DNA of 55,826 nucleotides from Asterionellopsis glacialis (taxonomy: Eukaryota > Bacillariophyta > Plagiogrammaphyceae > Rhaphoneidales > Asterionellopsidaceae), in assembly GCA_014885115.2 (NCBI GenBank), contig WKLE02003736.1, forward strand, positions 1 to 55,826. Direction: 5' to 3'. Under the pieces are notes generated by a model. The model saw nothing but the letters and a program-made list of their open reading frames with translations, was not told where the DNA came from and did no database searches. The first letter of the stretch is position 1; the number at the start of each line of letters is the position of its first letter. This document shows, piece after piece, positions 44,394 through 54,493 of the stretch. The translations under genes were made by a program, and so were the position numbers.

Positions 44394-46859
44394 ATGATTT
44401 CGTCCAGTTCATCATTTGGAACTCGTTTTAATTTTAGATTCGTTCTTCAGTTTGCTATATACTGTAGTACTTATCGGATAATAAATGCATTCGTTGCGGG
44501 ACCTCCTCCTCCTTACATCCTAGTTTCGAAAAGGTTTGGACAACAGCCATCTTTATTCTTACAAAGTGACGATGGTGAAACCATGAAGCGTGGTGATGCA
44601 CGTGGAGCTGCACTGTTGGTTGAAAATTTGTCTGTGTCTCGTGGTTCGGCTCAAATTTTGTCAGAAATCGAATTTCGAGTAGAGCCGAAATCAAAATGGG
44701 GCGTAGTAGGTACGATTTGTCCCAAATTTCTTTTTTGAATCGAGCATGGTTGTTTAAACTTATGAAAACTCGTTATTTTCCTTTTTAGGCCCAAATGGAG
44801 CAGGCAAATCAACTCTTTTAAAAGCAATTTTGGGTCAGATTTTACATGATGATGGGAGCGTCACAGTTGGTACAACTCAAAAAGTTGGTTATCTACAGGT
44901 AAGAGGGTTAAAAGTGGCGTTATCTCTAGATCGATCGACTACTAGACTTAATTTCTCATATGATTGCATTGTTAAAATTGTCAGCAAACTGCCGTTAGCG
45001 GTTCTAACAAAACAATTTACGATGAGGCAGCATCTGCAATGGAAGAAATCACAACTGCTCGAAGAAAATTAGAAGAGGCCCAAGAAAACGTTGCTTCTGT
45101 TGATATACCAGACGAAGCATCTCTAGCAGCTTTGGACCGTGCCACTCAAAATTATGAACTTCTGGGGGGTTATACTCAGGAACAGGAGGTTGAAACAGTT
45201 CTCAAGGGCTTAGGTTTTACAAATACGAGTCAAACATGCGATAGCCTTAGTGGTGGATGGCAGATGCGTGTGAGTTTAGCTAAATTATTGCTCAGTAAAC
45301 CATCATTGCTACTTTTAGATGAGCCTTCGAATCATCTTGACGTGAATGCGCGGAAGTGGCTAGCTCAGTATATGTCCAACTACGAAGCGGGAGCAATGGT
45401 TTTGGTAACACATGACGTAGATCTTTTGTCATCCGTTCAACATATAGCCGAAGTGGCAGGGGGGAGTCTTCAGGAATACAAAACATGCACTTACAATCAA
45501 TTCTTGGATATGAAGGAACAGCGAGCAAAAGCAGCTGAAACAGAATATGAGAGAAACCTCGAGAAGGCTGCAAAACTTCAAGCCTTTGTTGATAAATGGG
45601 GTGCATCAGCAACAAAAGCTTCGGCCGCGCAATCACGTGTTAAGATGTTGGAGAAAATGCAGAAGAGTGGGGCACTAGATGCACCTACTGATTTGATAAA
45701 GAACCAAGCGCGATTCAAGCCCTCGATGGTTTTACCAGAGCCGCCTCGTTCAATTGGAGAAACTCTTTTAGCGTTGAAAAATGGTGCGCAGGTAGGGTAC
45801 AGTCCTGACAAGCCACTTGTTTCCAATATTGAATTAGAAATCAAACGAGGGATGAAACTATTGCTACGAGGTCCAAATGGTGGTAAGTTGTGATGATTAA
45901 TCCACATAATATTCTGGAGACTTGTCATATCTTAACACGCTACTATTTTTTTCTTTTGTTATTTGATTTTCAAAGCGGGTAAGAGTACCATTCTCCATTC
46001 TCTTCGTGGAACATTGCCGCTTTTGAAGGGCGACCGACTTGAAAACGAATCATTACGATTAGGCAGTTTTACGCAAGATCTTGCCCAAGAGCTCGATGGA
46101 AATGCAAAAGCAGTAGATTTAGTAACTGCCTATGCACGGGAAGGGTCATTCGGAGATATTTCGTTTTCGGACAATGATGCTCGGTCTGTATTAGGACGAT
46201 TAGGACTAGGTGATGACAAACCTCTTCGTCGTATCGAAGATTTGAGTGGCGGAGAGAAAGCTCGTGTTGCTCTTGCAATGTTTGCCGTAAAGGCGAGTAA
46301 TATTTTAATACTTGATGAGCCTTCCAATCACCTTGATCAAGAATGTATTAAAGCTCTAAGTGATTCACTAACTGACTGGGGCGAGGATGACGGTGCCGTG
46401 GTTGTGGTATCCCACGATCGTGCGTTTTGTCAAGAAATTGATTTTACACACGTTGGTACAGTTGAAAAAGGGAATCTTGTTGTAGAACAGCGAGGCGCGA
46501 CAGGGAAAGATTGGGATGTGTTCCATGGAGAGTCCACTAGAGTCTCACTAGGAGAGAGTAGTCCTGTACAAGAGGACAAAAGCAAACCCTCCTCCTCGTC
46601 ATCTTCCTCGGAAAAGGAATTGGATAAACAGACACGGAAACAAATATACAACGCTCCAAAACGTATCGCAAAGCTTGAATCGTTGATAGAGAAAGCCGAA
46701 GAAAAAATTGCAGCCTTAGACCAGGAAATGTTGGAAAATGGAAGCGATGTTGGGAAGTTGGTAGATCTGACAGCCAAAAAAGAAGAGGAGGAACAGCGTG
46801 TTCTCGAATGGATGGAAGAATGGGAAGAATTGGAAGAACTTCTTGCACAAGTCGCATAA
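44394..46859 (+). CDS. ABC-F ATPase (tandem ABC, soluble), probably plastid-targeted
   Basis: Four exons: 44394-44709, 44789-44898, 44985-45882 and 45976-46859, giving 735 aa. There are two ABC cassettes without membrane segments. Cassette 1 has PNGAGKSTLLKAILG, the signature LSGGWQMRVSLAKLLL and LLLLDEPSNHLD. Cassette 2 has PNGAGKSTILHSLRG, LSGGEKARVALAMF and ILILDEPSNHLD. The linker of about 80 residues between them is charged and helical (YERNLEKAAKLQAFVDKW), as in ABC-F proteins that act on ribosomes during translation. The C-terminus has a coiled coil. Introns 1 and 3 fall in the Walker A coding region of cassettes 1 and 2; the second splits the Ala codon of PNGAGKST. The leader (FAIYCSTYRIINAF then VAG) suits plastid targeting. 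Confidence 0.92.
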
Positions 46860-47033
46860 AAAGAATGTTGATTAGTTTCATAGTATTTCCCACCTAATTT
46901 CAAAAAGTAGTAGATTCTTTATTGCTTTGATTTTATTTTCTACCTCCAATAAAGAAACCGTCTCCCGCTGCTCTATAAAAAAGGGAGATTTAATTATGTC
47001 GGCACAAAAATCAAACTTTCAATTGTGTTCTTT

Positions 47034-47531
47034 TTAATGTGGTTTCGGTACATGACCATCAACGTAAAAATTCCGAGTCGCTTTTGGCATTTCAAGAACG
47101 GCTCCTTCCATTTCCTCTGTAACATTAATTTGACATCCTAAACGACTAGTGTCAGTCAGTCCAAAAGCCATATCCAGCATGTCCTCTTCGTCTTCACTGG
47201 GTTCGGGTAGTTCGTCGTAAAGTTCAGGCTGTAAAATCAAATGACATGTAGAGCATGCACAAACTCCCTCGCAAGCCCCCTCCAAATCTAAGTCATGACG
47301 ATGAGCTGTTTGTAACAAAGATTCTCCCACACGAGCCTGAACGGTTTTTTCATTGCCATCTGGCAGAATGAAAACAACATTCACTGTGGGTGCATCCTTG
47401 GAGACGCTTGGCCCGCCGTGCCATCGAACTGCCGACGTGAGTTTTACTGGACTTCTTCCCATCCGACCAAAATTATTGGAAAAAGCTGACATGCCACGTT
47501 TATAACTGATTTGTAGAGGAAGGCGCAACAT
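47034..47531 (-). CDS. Mitochondrial [2Fe-2S] ferredoxin (adrenodoxin/Yah1 type)
   Basis: Intronless, 165 aa. Residues 1-45 form an Arg-rich, acid-poor mitochondrial presequence (MLRLPLQISYKRGMSAFSNN). The ferredoxin domain reads VNVVFILPDGNEKTVQARVG, GESLLQTAHRHDLDLEGACE and GVCACSTCHLILQPELYDEL, then EDEEDMLDMAFGLTDTSRLG and CQI. Cluster ligands are C-x5-C-x2-C plus the Cys of LGCQI; one extra Cys lies inside the x5 loop. The acidic EDEEDMLD helix contacts redox partners. The protein donates electrons from ferredoxin reductase to mitochondrial Fe-S cluster assembly and related P450-type steps. Its stop is 174 bp from the ABC-F stop. Confidence 0.95.
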   Translation of the reverse strand: MLRLPLQISYKRGMSAFSNNFGRMGRSPVKLTSAVRWHGGPSVSKDAPTVNVVFILPDGNEKTVQARVGESLLQTAHRHDLDLEGACEGVCACSTCHLILQPELYDELPEPSEDEEDMLDMAFGLTDTSRLGCQINVTEEMEGAVLEMPKATRNFYVDGHVPKPH

Positions 47532-48340
47532 GGTGTTGTGGTGTTAAAAAGAGAGGTTCGCACAACAAATGAGTGCCGCCAATGAGTGAGAATAATGTGT
47601 GTATTGTGGAATAGCAGGTTTGGCCGGGATGGAGGAAAAGGCAAGAAGGACTGACGGTACTCTCTACCTAAAAAAGGTATCCATAGTTCTTACGTTTCCA
47701 GGCCAGACTGTGTTCATAGGGCTTCATAAAAAATTGAAAAAAGGATGTACTGTCTGTACGTCTTGGCGATCAAATGACGAAGAATGGGGAGTGGCTATGT
47801 AACGCACGAGTCCCTCCCTTGTCCGTTGATTTTGTCACTCCCTGATAGCTTCTCTCAAAATCGAGTCACCCATAAAGAATTTCAATCATTTTTTGGATAA
47901 CAACACATCAACCACACTATTTGATCCATGGTTTACCGAAGCTTGATGCAAGGATTGATCGATGATCTTGTGTATTTGATGCTACTTTAGGGGAAGAAAT
48001 TCTTAAAAGTTTATCGTGTCAGCATCAACTGCATCAACATTGATCACACACACAATGATGCTGGTGTATATTGATAAGAAATTTTATACATTGTTGAATA
48101 CCTACCAGAAGCTAACTATTTAATCAGTATTGTGCCTTTCTAATCATGCCAATAGGGTAACCAGGTGTATGGAAAGTTTTGTATCTTACTTGATACTTCA
48201 GTGATCTAGTACCTGAAATCTTTATCCAATTCTAGTTGGAGGTATTGTACAGGCTTTTGTTGCTTTAATTGCTTCTTGTAGATTCTCATACTATGCTTTT
48301 AGTTGTTCTGCTATCTTGTTGACTCTGTTATTAACTGTCC
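47532..48340. other. Spacer, no gene seen
   Basis: Short frames only. The frame at 47599-47802 overlaps the ferredoxin upstream region on the other strand and has no family features. Confidence 0.5.
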
Positions 48341-48347
48341 TTGTAAA

Positions 48348-49640
48348 TTATCTCCACTGAAGGCTTGTTGGATGTGTAAACCTTGTTGTGTATGCTCTTC
48401 TCGCTTTATTCCTTCTTAGGCTCTCAAGTTCCATTTCTTTTTTTCTGAACATCCAAGTGTTATATGCTATAGTCTGCAAAGCTACAATAAGGTGGTGTTT
48501 ACTCCATGTAGTACCATTGTGATACTTCTCATTGATCTTTGGTTGTGTTTTTCCTGGTAGAGTTGTTCCAGGATTACGTGGACCAACTTGTGACATTTGG
48601 TTCGTAGACTCCACATAGACCCAAAATTCATATTTTTAAATTATGAATATATATATGAATGTATCATTTTATATACTTTGAAAAATTATGATATATGTAT
48701 TCATATTTCAATACTTTTATACTACTGGAATATATACTATATACTCAGTATATATACATACCTGAATATATTGTATTATGGCACAGCCAACTTGTATTGG
48801 AATTGAATACAATGACGAGCTGGCCAGTGCACTTTTGGGCATTACAGGCTCACCCAACTGACAAGAATTGGCTGTTGCACCCAGATCTCTTCCGATCAAT
48901 CTTGCAAAATGGTGCTGTTTGCGGTACCAATTTCTCAACAACCAGCCATTTTTAACTAACAACCACCCATATGGTTCCATGCACAAGGAAACTAACAACC
49001 ACCAGTATGGTTCCATGCACAAGCTCCTTGTGCATGGAACCATATGGGTGGTTGTTAGTTAAAATTGGCTGGTTGTTGAGAAATCGGCACTGTAAAATGT
49101 TACATCCTTCCATCCTCACAAAAAAATAACACATAAAATTACTAGCTTTGATTAATTTGATTTTTAAAAAAATTCTATGTCACAGTCCAGTACTGGACTG
49201 GTCCACCTAATCCTAGAAGCACTCGGTGATAGAAAGCCTCTTGGGCCAATTTCCATTTAATAGATATCCATCCTTTCAGAATGTGTTCCCATCCAATTTC
49301 TATTTGTTCAGATAATGCCTCTTGTAGTAAGATATCATGTGTTTCCTGATTAGTAGGAGTTGGGGGAGTGTATGGTAGGTCCTGATTTATCCATCTGAGA
49401 ATGTTGTTTTGAATAGTAATTATTATAGGCTTGTATGTGTGATGCTTTCTCAGGATGTTTGCCATGGTTAGAAAATTCTCTGTTGCAAATTTTGGTATCT
49501 ATGAGGATTCTTACATTGGAATATGTGGTCACAGGTCTCATCTTCAGTTTCTTTGCAGCTCACGCACATCTAGAATTGGTGTGTTTGCTGTAAAATTTTG
49601 TTTGCATTCCTACTGTCAACCATTCACAGTATATCTGTGG
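48348..49640 (-). pseudogene. Degenerate retroelement C-terminal region, interrupted by an insertion
   Basis: On the minus strand near 49590-49530 a zinc-knuckle-like CVSCKETEDETCDHIFQC (C-x2-C ... H-x4-C) is followed, after a frameshift and stop, by ILRKHHTYKPIIITIQNNIL and EQIEIGWEHILKGWISIKW (49465-49175). About 560 bp later comes WSKHHLIVALQTIAYNTWMF, then RKKEMELESLRRNKARRAY (48614-48348). This order (Cys/His finger, IGW-x-x-x-L-x-G, then a helix with W-x-x-R) resembles the C-terminal part of diatom reverse-transcriptase-encoding elements, from my recall of such proteins. The reading frame is broken and the two halves are separated by AT-rich DNA and a hairpin. No reverse transcriptase core lies in the window, so the element is truncated. 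Confidence 0.5.
48927..49087. repeat. 63-bp inverted repeat (hairpin) with an arm duplication in its loop
   Basis: Left arm 48927-48989 and right arm 49025-49087 are reverse complements with two mismatches by eye. The 35-base loop (48990-49024) largely repeats the inner half of the left arm, from AACTAACAACCACCAGTATG to ATGCACAAG. The structure is therefore arm, partial direct copy, inverted arm. It sits between the two halves of the retroelement remnant. A fold-back or MITE-type insertion, or a replication-slippage product, could explain it. Confidence 0.85.
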
Positions 49641-50794
49641 AGAAACCTACAAAATCCTTGTGTAGCTTCATGGATGGCAGTGTGGAAGGCTTCCCCATCA
49701 ATTGTGTTCCAGACTTTGGATGACCATGCGTATTTCTCTGTACAGCATTCTTTGATATGGGGAAGAAATATTGCATCTTAAACATATTGTTTAAGTTTAG
49801 ATGTTATGCGCTTGTTGTTTATTTTGATGCTGGATGATCATGTTTTTGGAAGAAAGAATTCGAAGATTGTTATTTCTCATTTTTTAACTCCATAATATGC
49901 ATTGATAACGGTCCCAAACTGCCGGCACAACAATGAGTTGTACTTTTAAGGCTATATTGCATAAGAAGGATGAATAAATGTAAAAAGCCTTTTTCCTACA
50001 TGCCTCAATATCATTTGTACGCATCAACATCCTAGAGAATAAAAAGACTCCGGTCAGGTAGTCCGATGACCACAACAGTAATCTTCGCAGAATTCTCCGA
50101 TACTTGAATATAAAAAATTATAGGGGGACTGATTGGTTAAATTTGTTTTTGTCCACAAGTAGCCCACTGAGAAAGAATGAGATCTCATATTGATTGCAGA
50201 ACATTGTCCGATATCGCCACGATAAAAATAAGTATTTATACGAGACCGTATGGAGTAATACCGAAACAGTCAGTTCGCGTGTTTGACGTGCAGTTCTTAT
50301 CGATCACGACATGGCTTAACTTCAACGTATCATGTACAGTAAGTTGTATACAAAAATCTCATAAAGAACAATGAAGAACCGAATACTAAAATGACCTCGT
50401 GAATATCATATATTGGAAAAATGTTTAGTTAAAAGTCTAGATAATTTGATTGGCTGCAAGTTTTGGTCGTAGAATCCCCGAAAAACTCTCCTGATATTTC
50501 ATTGCATCCTGTAGCGAACTCTTCTGTTCTGTAGACGATCGTAACCCTACGTAGATCGGTACTCAGGTAATGCTACCGATCTATACCTGTTATGCCCTGA
50601 AAGACAAGGGGCACAGACCGTCCATAGTAAGTTCTCGATAGTCCTAATACGTGCACATTCAGTAGCTCCTACATATTATGTAGGACCTACATAGCCTCTG
50701 AGACTGACTCTGTTGGTGAAAACTTTTATGCCTTATGGTAGCAGTTGATTCGTTCACACATGCACTTAGATTTATTCTTTTTCGTGTTGTTGTC
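49641..50794. other. Spacer upstream of the USP8-dimer-like gene
   Basis: No supported gene. A TAGGACCTA palindrome with longer symmetry (TATGTAGGACCTACATA) lies at about 50677-50693, roughly 100 bp upstream of the gene start at 50795, a plausible promoter position. Confidence 0.5.
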
Positions 50795-52477
50795 ATGGCG
50801 TTAGTTTCTGATGGGTACCGTCCTGGTGATTCACGGCGTGCAGAATTACGAAGTAAAGCAAAGGATAAAGTCGATATCGATATTCCTAAGAGCAAAAGTG
50901 GGAAACGTGTAAAAATTGATCGTTACTATAGAGCGGCAGAAAAGGTATGTTAGAAGTGTCATTTTACTTCTTGTGGTAACGAAAAAGAATAATCAATGGA
51001 ATTTCTTCTCATTTTGTACTATTTCGATCGCCCTTGATTTACGTTTGTTCTCTATCAGTTATTGGACTCATTTGATGATGCATACGATGCACGCAAATTG
51101 GATGATGCTTACATGTTAGGGAAGAGATTCGTATCTTTCAGTCTAGAAGATCTCCCTCAACATCCCGATTATGATTCTAGCAGATATGATTGGCAACGTG
51201 AAGAAAATGGGAAGGATATCGAATATATCTTTGGTAGATTAAAGCATATCAATGATCTTATTGATGCAGAAGAAATTAAGAATGACCCCCGAAGTAGAGC
51301 TGAAAAGGAAACTGAGATGAGAATTAAAAGCCAATTAAATCGGCGGAACAGTGTCAAATCTGCTGGTTACGTGGATGGTTATGGAAAAAATGTTGTGGGT
51401 AATGGTGGAAGACGAGCCAGTACTGGTGCTGATATGAGAGAGACGCAGCGTGTACATTGTTCAAAATACTTGGATGGAAGGAGACGGTCAAGCTTAGAAC
51501 ACAGTACAAACCGGAGACAGGTTGAACCATCCTCAAAGGACCCTTTGCTATCATGGAGTAGCCATGAGCGGTATGAGTCCGAAGGGAAAAAATGTGACCG
51601 ACGGTCCGGTCTAGAACGGACTGCTAGTTCTAGGAGCCATAAAAAAAGGGATAGTCTTGATCGCCATTCCAGTCATGAAATTCTTCGACCTGATCAGATG
51701 GTATTAAATATTCCTAACAGAAGGAAAAATGGTAACGAAGTTGAACGGGATAGCTTAGGTTCTGGGAGTAGCCATGACAGAGATGCATCCAAACACCGGT
51801 CAAGATCCAATCGCATTGATGACCGTGGTAGAGGAGCTGCAGGGCTTGAACCAGATGGACAAAAGGTTGGTACTCCGAGGAGTGATCGACATGATAACTA
51901 CAATAACATTCGTGAGGAAGATGTTACTGACCAACTTGGACGCCATAGCAGCCATGAACGCTTCGGTAGAAGACGCGATGTCCGCGAATTACCGCAACGA
52001 ACTATGAAGTCCAGGAAATCGCAAAGTTTACGAAATGTAAAGGAGTATCATGCAGACGAGAGATCTCAAAGATCTCAAGGTACTTGGGTTGGTAAAGACT
52101 TACGTATAAAACGAAGACCATCCAAAACTCAAGAAGGTGTTATAGATCGGAATAACTCAAGGACAAGTGAAAACATAGAGCAAGATGTGCGCGTTTATGG
52201 TTCAGAGGGAGCGCCTGAACCACTGACGAATAGAGAGGGAATCAAGACAAATGTCGATAGTTCGAACAAATCGCAAAACATAACTTCTGTAAAAACTCGA
52301 CGAAAAGCTTCGATGACAGAAATTTCTGAAGATTGCGCCCTTGTTAAATTCAAGGATACAGGAACGCATCAACCTAGCATGCAGGCATTTCCAAATACAG
52401 CACAACCCGGTGACGATGACGCCGACGATGGCTCTTATTCAATATCATCAAAGCTTTCTTATCCATCAATCGATTAG
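50795..52477 (+). CDS. Protein with a USP8-dimerisation/MIT-like N-terminal domain and a long Arg/Ser-rich disordered tail
   Basis: Two exons, 50795-50944 and 51059-52477, give 522 aa. The 114-bp intron is phase 0 and joins DRYYRAAEK to LLDSFDDAYDARKLDDAYML. Residues about 38-90 (with GKRFVSFSLEDLPQHPDY) resemble the N-terminal helical domain of USP8 and AMSH deubiquitinases (RYYRSA ... HPDY pattern), which binds ESCRT-III or dimerises. No protease domain follows. Residues 120-520 are hydrophilic, rich in R, S, D, G and N, with repeated RHSSHE-type motifs (WSSHERYE, DRHSSHEI, GSGSSHDRD, GRHSSHERF). The in-frame ATG at 50735 would add 20 residues, but the one at 50795 gives a simpler start. 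It may be an adaptor; function unknown. Confidence 0.75.
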
Positions 52478-52962
52478 AGTTCATTTTTTGTAGGGTGTTG
52501 TTTTTTTTAAATAGAACAATGGAAACACTGTCCCCTGGAGATTGTCATAAATTTTGCTTCTAAAATCTCAAATCTCTCTGAGTTCTGTGAGCGCATTCAT
52601 GTGGTGAGGTACAAGTCGTTAGCCACGGTATTCGCTTACCAGTAGAAATTGCAACTTGAAAAATGATATTTTTTTAGAAAACTGAGATTTTTTGTAACAC
52701 TAAATTAAAACTATACATATTATCAAAGGAAACTTTCAGGAACATGGATGGTATCAGCAGAGGAAGCACATATTAACAAGCAAGTTCAGTTGTCTAGCAT
52801 AAAAGCCGATAAAGGGATTATGCTTCGTGTTCCAAAATACCGTTTTTCCGTGCCTGTGGCCGTAAAATTTTTGCCCAAGAATTTATGGACTTTACCATTA
52901 TTTTTTCTGTTCATTTACAGGGGTTGTATATAATCTGTTCTTGTTCCAAATAAAAACTTAAA
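52478..52962. other. Convergent 3' spacer
   Basis: Between the stops of the USP8-dimer-like gene and the second HSF gene. I see no gene or notable repeat. Confidence 0.5.
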
Positions 52963-54493
52963 TTAAGATGCATATCGCAAGGCGTTGATGGCGGCATTCA
53001 CAATGTCAGCAGAGTTTGAGCCCATGGGTGCTGGTGGGTGCTGAGGAGGTGCCTGTGACGGAACCGGTGGGTAGAGATTGAAGTTACCGCTCCCGGGTGG
53101 TGGTGGATGCATTCCCATCATACCCAAGCGCTTGGATCCCATACTCGGATAACCTCCCATTCCAGAGCTATGCGGAGGGTTAGGCATTTGGTTCATGGCT
53201 CCCACACGTAGGGCCGACGCCAAATTAAAGTTGTTGTGGGAATGCATTGATGAACCAAAGCCTCCGAGAGACAATTCTGACTCTGCAAGAGCACTACCAA
53301 GTGCAACTTTTTCTTGAATAAGCCTGTCCAGAAGCAAGCGTTTGCGCTGCTCTTGTTCCAAGCCAAGGACATCAAAACCACGTTTTCTGGATCCATCCAT
53401 ATCGATCATGTCAGGATTCTGTGTCTTACGAGTGCTGGCAGCTGTAACGGAGCGCATTTTGACCATCAGTTCCCGATTATTTTTCTGGAAGTTTTCATTG
53501 CCAAAGATAATAGGATCATCGGGGCCAATTCCACGATTTAATTGACGGAAGCCCCAGCGATAAAGCTTACGGGTAAAACTAGAAAATTTCGTTGCCTTGA
53601 AGAACCTTGGAAGCACCTGTCTTGTGAAATCTTCAGGATGACGAATCAAGAAAGATTTTCCATCCCCAATCCATGAAATGCAGTAGCTCTCCATATCGTC
53701 TTTGCCTTGTTCTTCTGCGTATTCCATCATATTCATTAGCTAAAGAAAAGAAAAATTGGAAAGGAAAAAGAGATTAGTTGGAGGTTTCATGTTCAAGGTG
53801 TTTTAAAATGTTGAAGGTGTTTTAAAACGTAAGCTACCGTTAGAGAGAATCCACTCTAGGAGCTGCGGCGTCGGCGCAACATCAGAAATCACAAAGAGTT
53901 TCTGGAATTACACAAGCACGATGCGACCTCTTTCGCCTGAAATGCCACATCCTGCAGAGTACCGTATGCCATATTGAATGTAGTTTCTGGTATTTGATAT
54001 AATTCTTAAGTATCAATAAGAAGTGACAATTTTTCCGAGGGGCAGTAGCGAATGGGAATTGATATACTGATAAATATTTTGGTGAATGTACTGGTTCTAC
54101 AGAGTTCTACAGGAATCAAGCAAGTGGACGACGAAACGCGAGGAGGGACGAATTCGATTCACCATGGATGATCAAGCACGACGATGCAGACCGGAACCCG
54201 CTAGGTCCCATTTAACTCACCTTTTCAGGAAATGTAAGAGCTGCATCAGGCTTTTTGTGTTGCGGAATGTAGCGCTTGGTGGGCTTTTCCTCGGTCTTCT
54301 TATTGTCTTCAGTCTTGCTCTCACTGGCAAATTCGGAGTTGTTTTCCTTTTTCGGAGTGATCCTAGGACTTGGCGGAGAGCTTCCTTCAGAGTCACTGTC
54401 TCCGAGGGCTGTCAATGCGCTAGCTGCCTCCATGATAGTTCGAAGCTTTTCTTTACTTCCTGGAGCAGGTTTCTTTTCCTGCTGTTCAGTCAT
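52963..54493 (-). CDS. Second heat-shock-factor-type transcription factor
   Basis: Two exons, 54493-54221 and 53739-52963, give 349 aa. The 481-bp intron is the longest in the window; its phase-0 join gives ALTFPEK-LMNMMEYAEE, completing the first HSF helix. Residues about 84-180 are the HSF domain: YCISWIGDGKSFLIRHPEDF, then LPRFFKATKFSSFTRKLYRW and GFRQLNRG, then the less usual PIIFGNENFQKNNRELMVKM in place of the F-x-H-x-x-F ending. The N-terminal 80 residues are acidic and Ser/Lys-rich. The C-terminal 130 residues are rich in Pro, Met and Gly (MHPPPPGSGNFNLYPPVPSQ), with a closing amphipathic stretch (ADIVNAAINALRYA). Nuclear regulator; target unknown. Confidence 0.9.

Noticed and set aside
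48717..49043. 108-codon minus-strand frame over the hairpin
   Set aside because: Its repetitive MEPYWWLLV-like sequence simply translates the inverted repeat.
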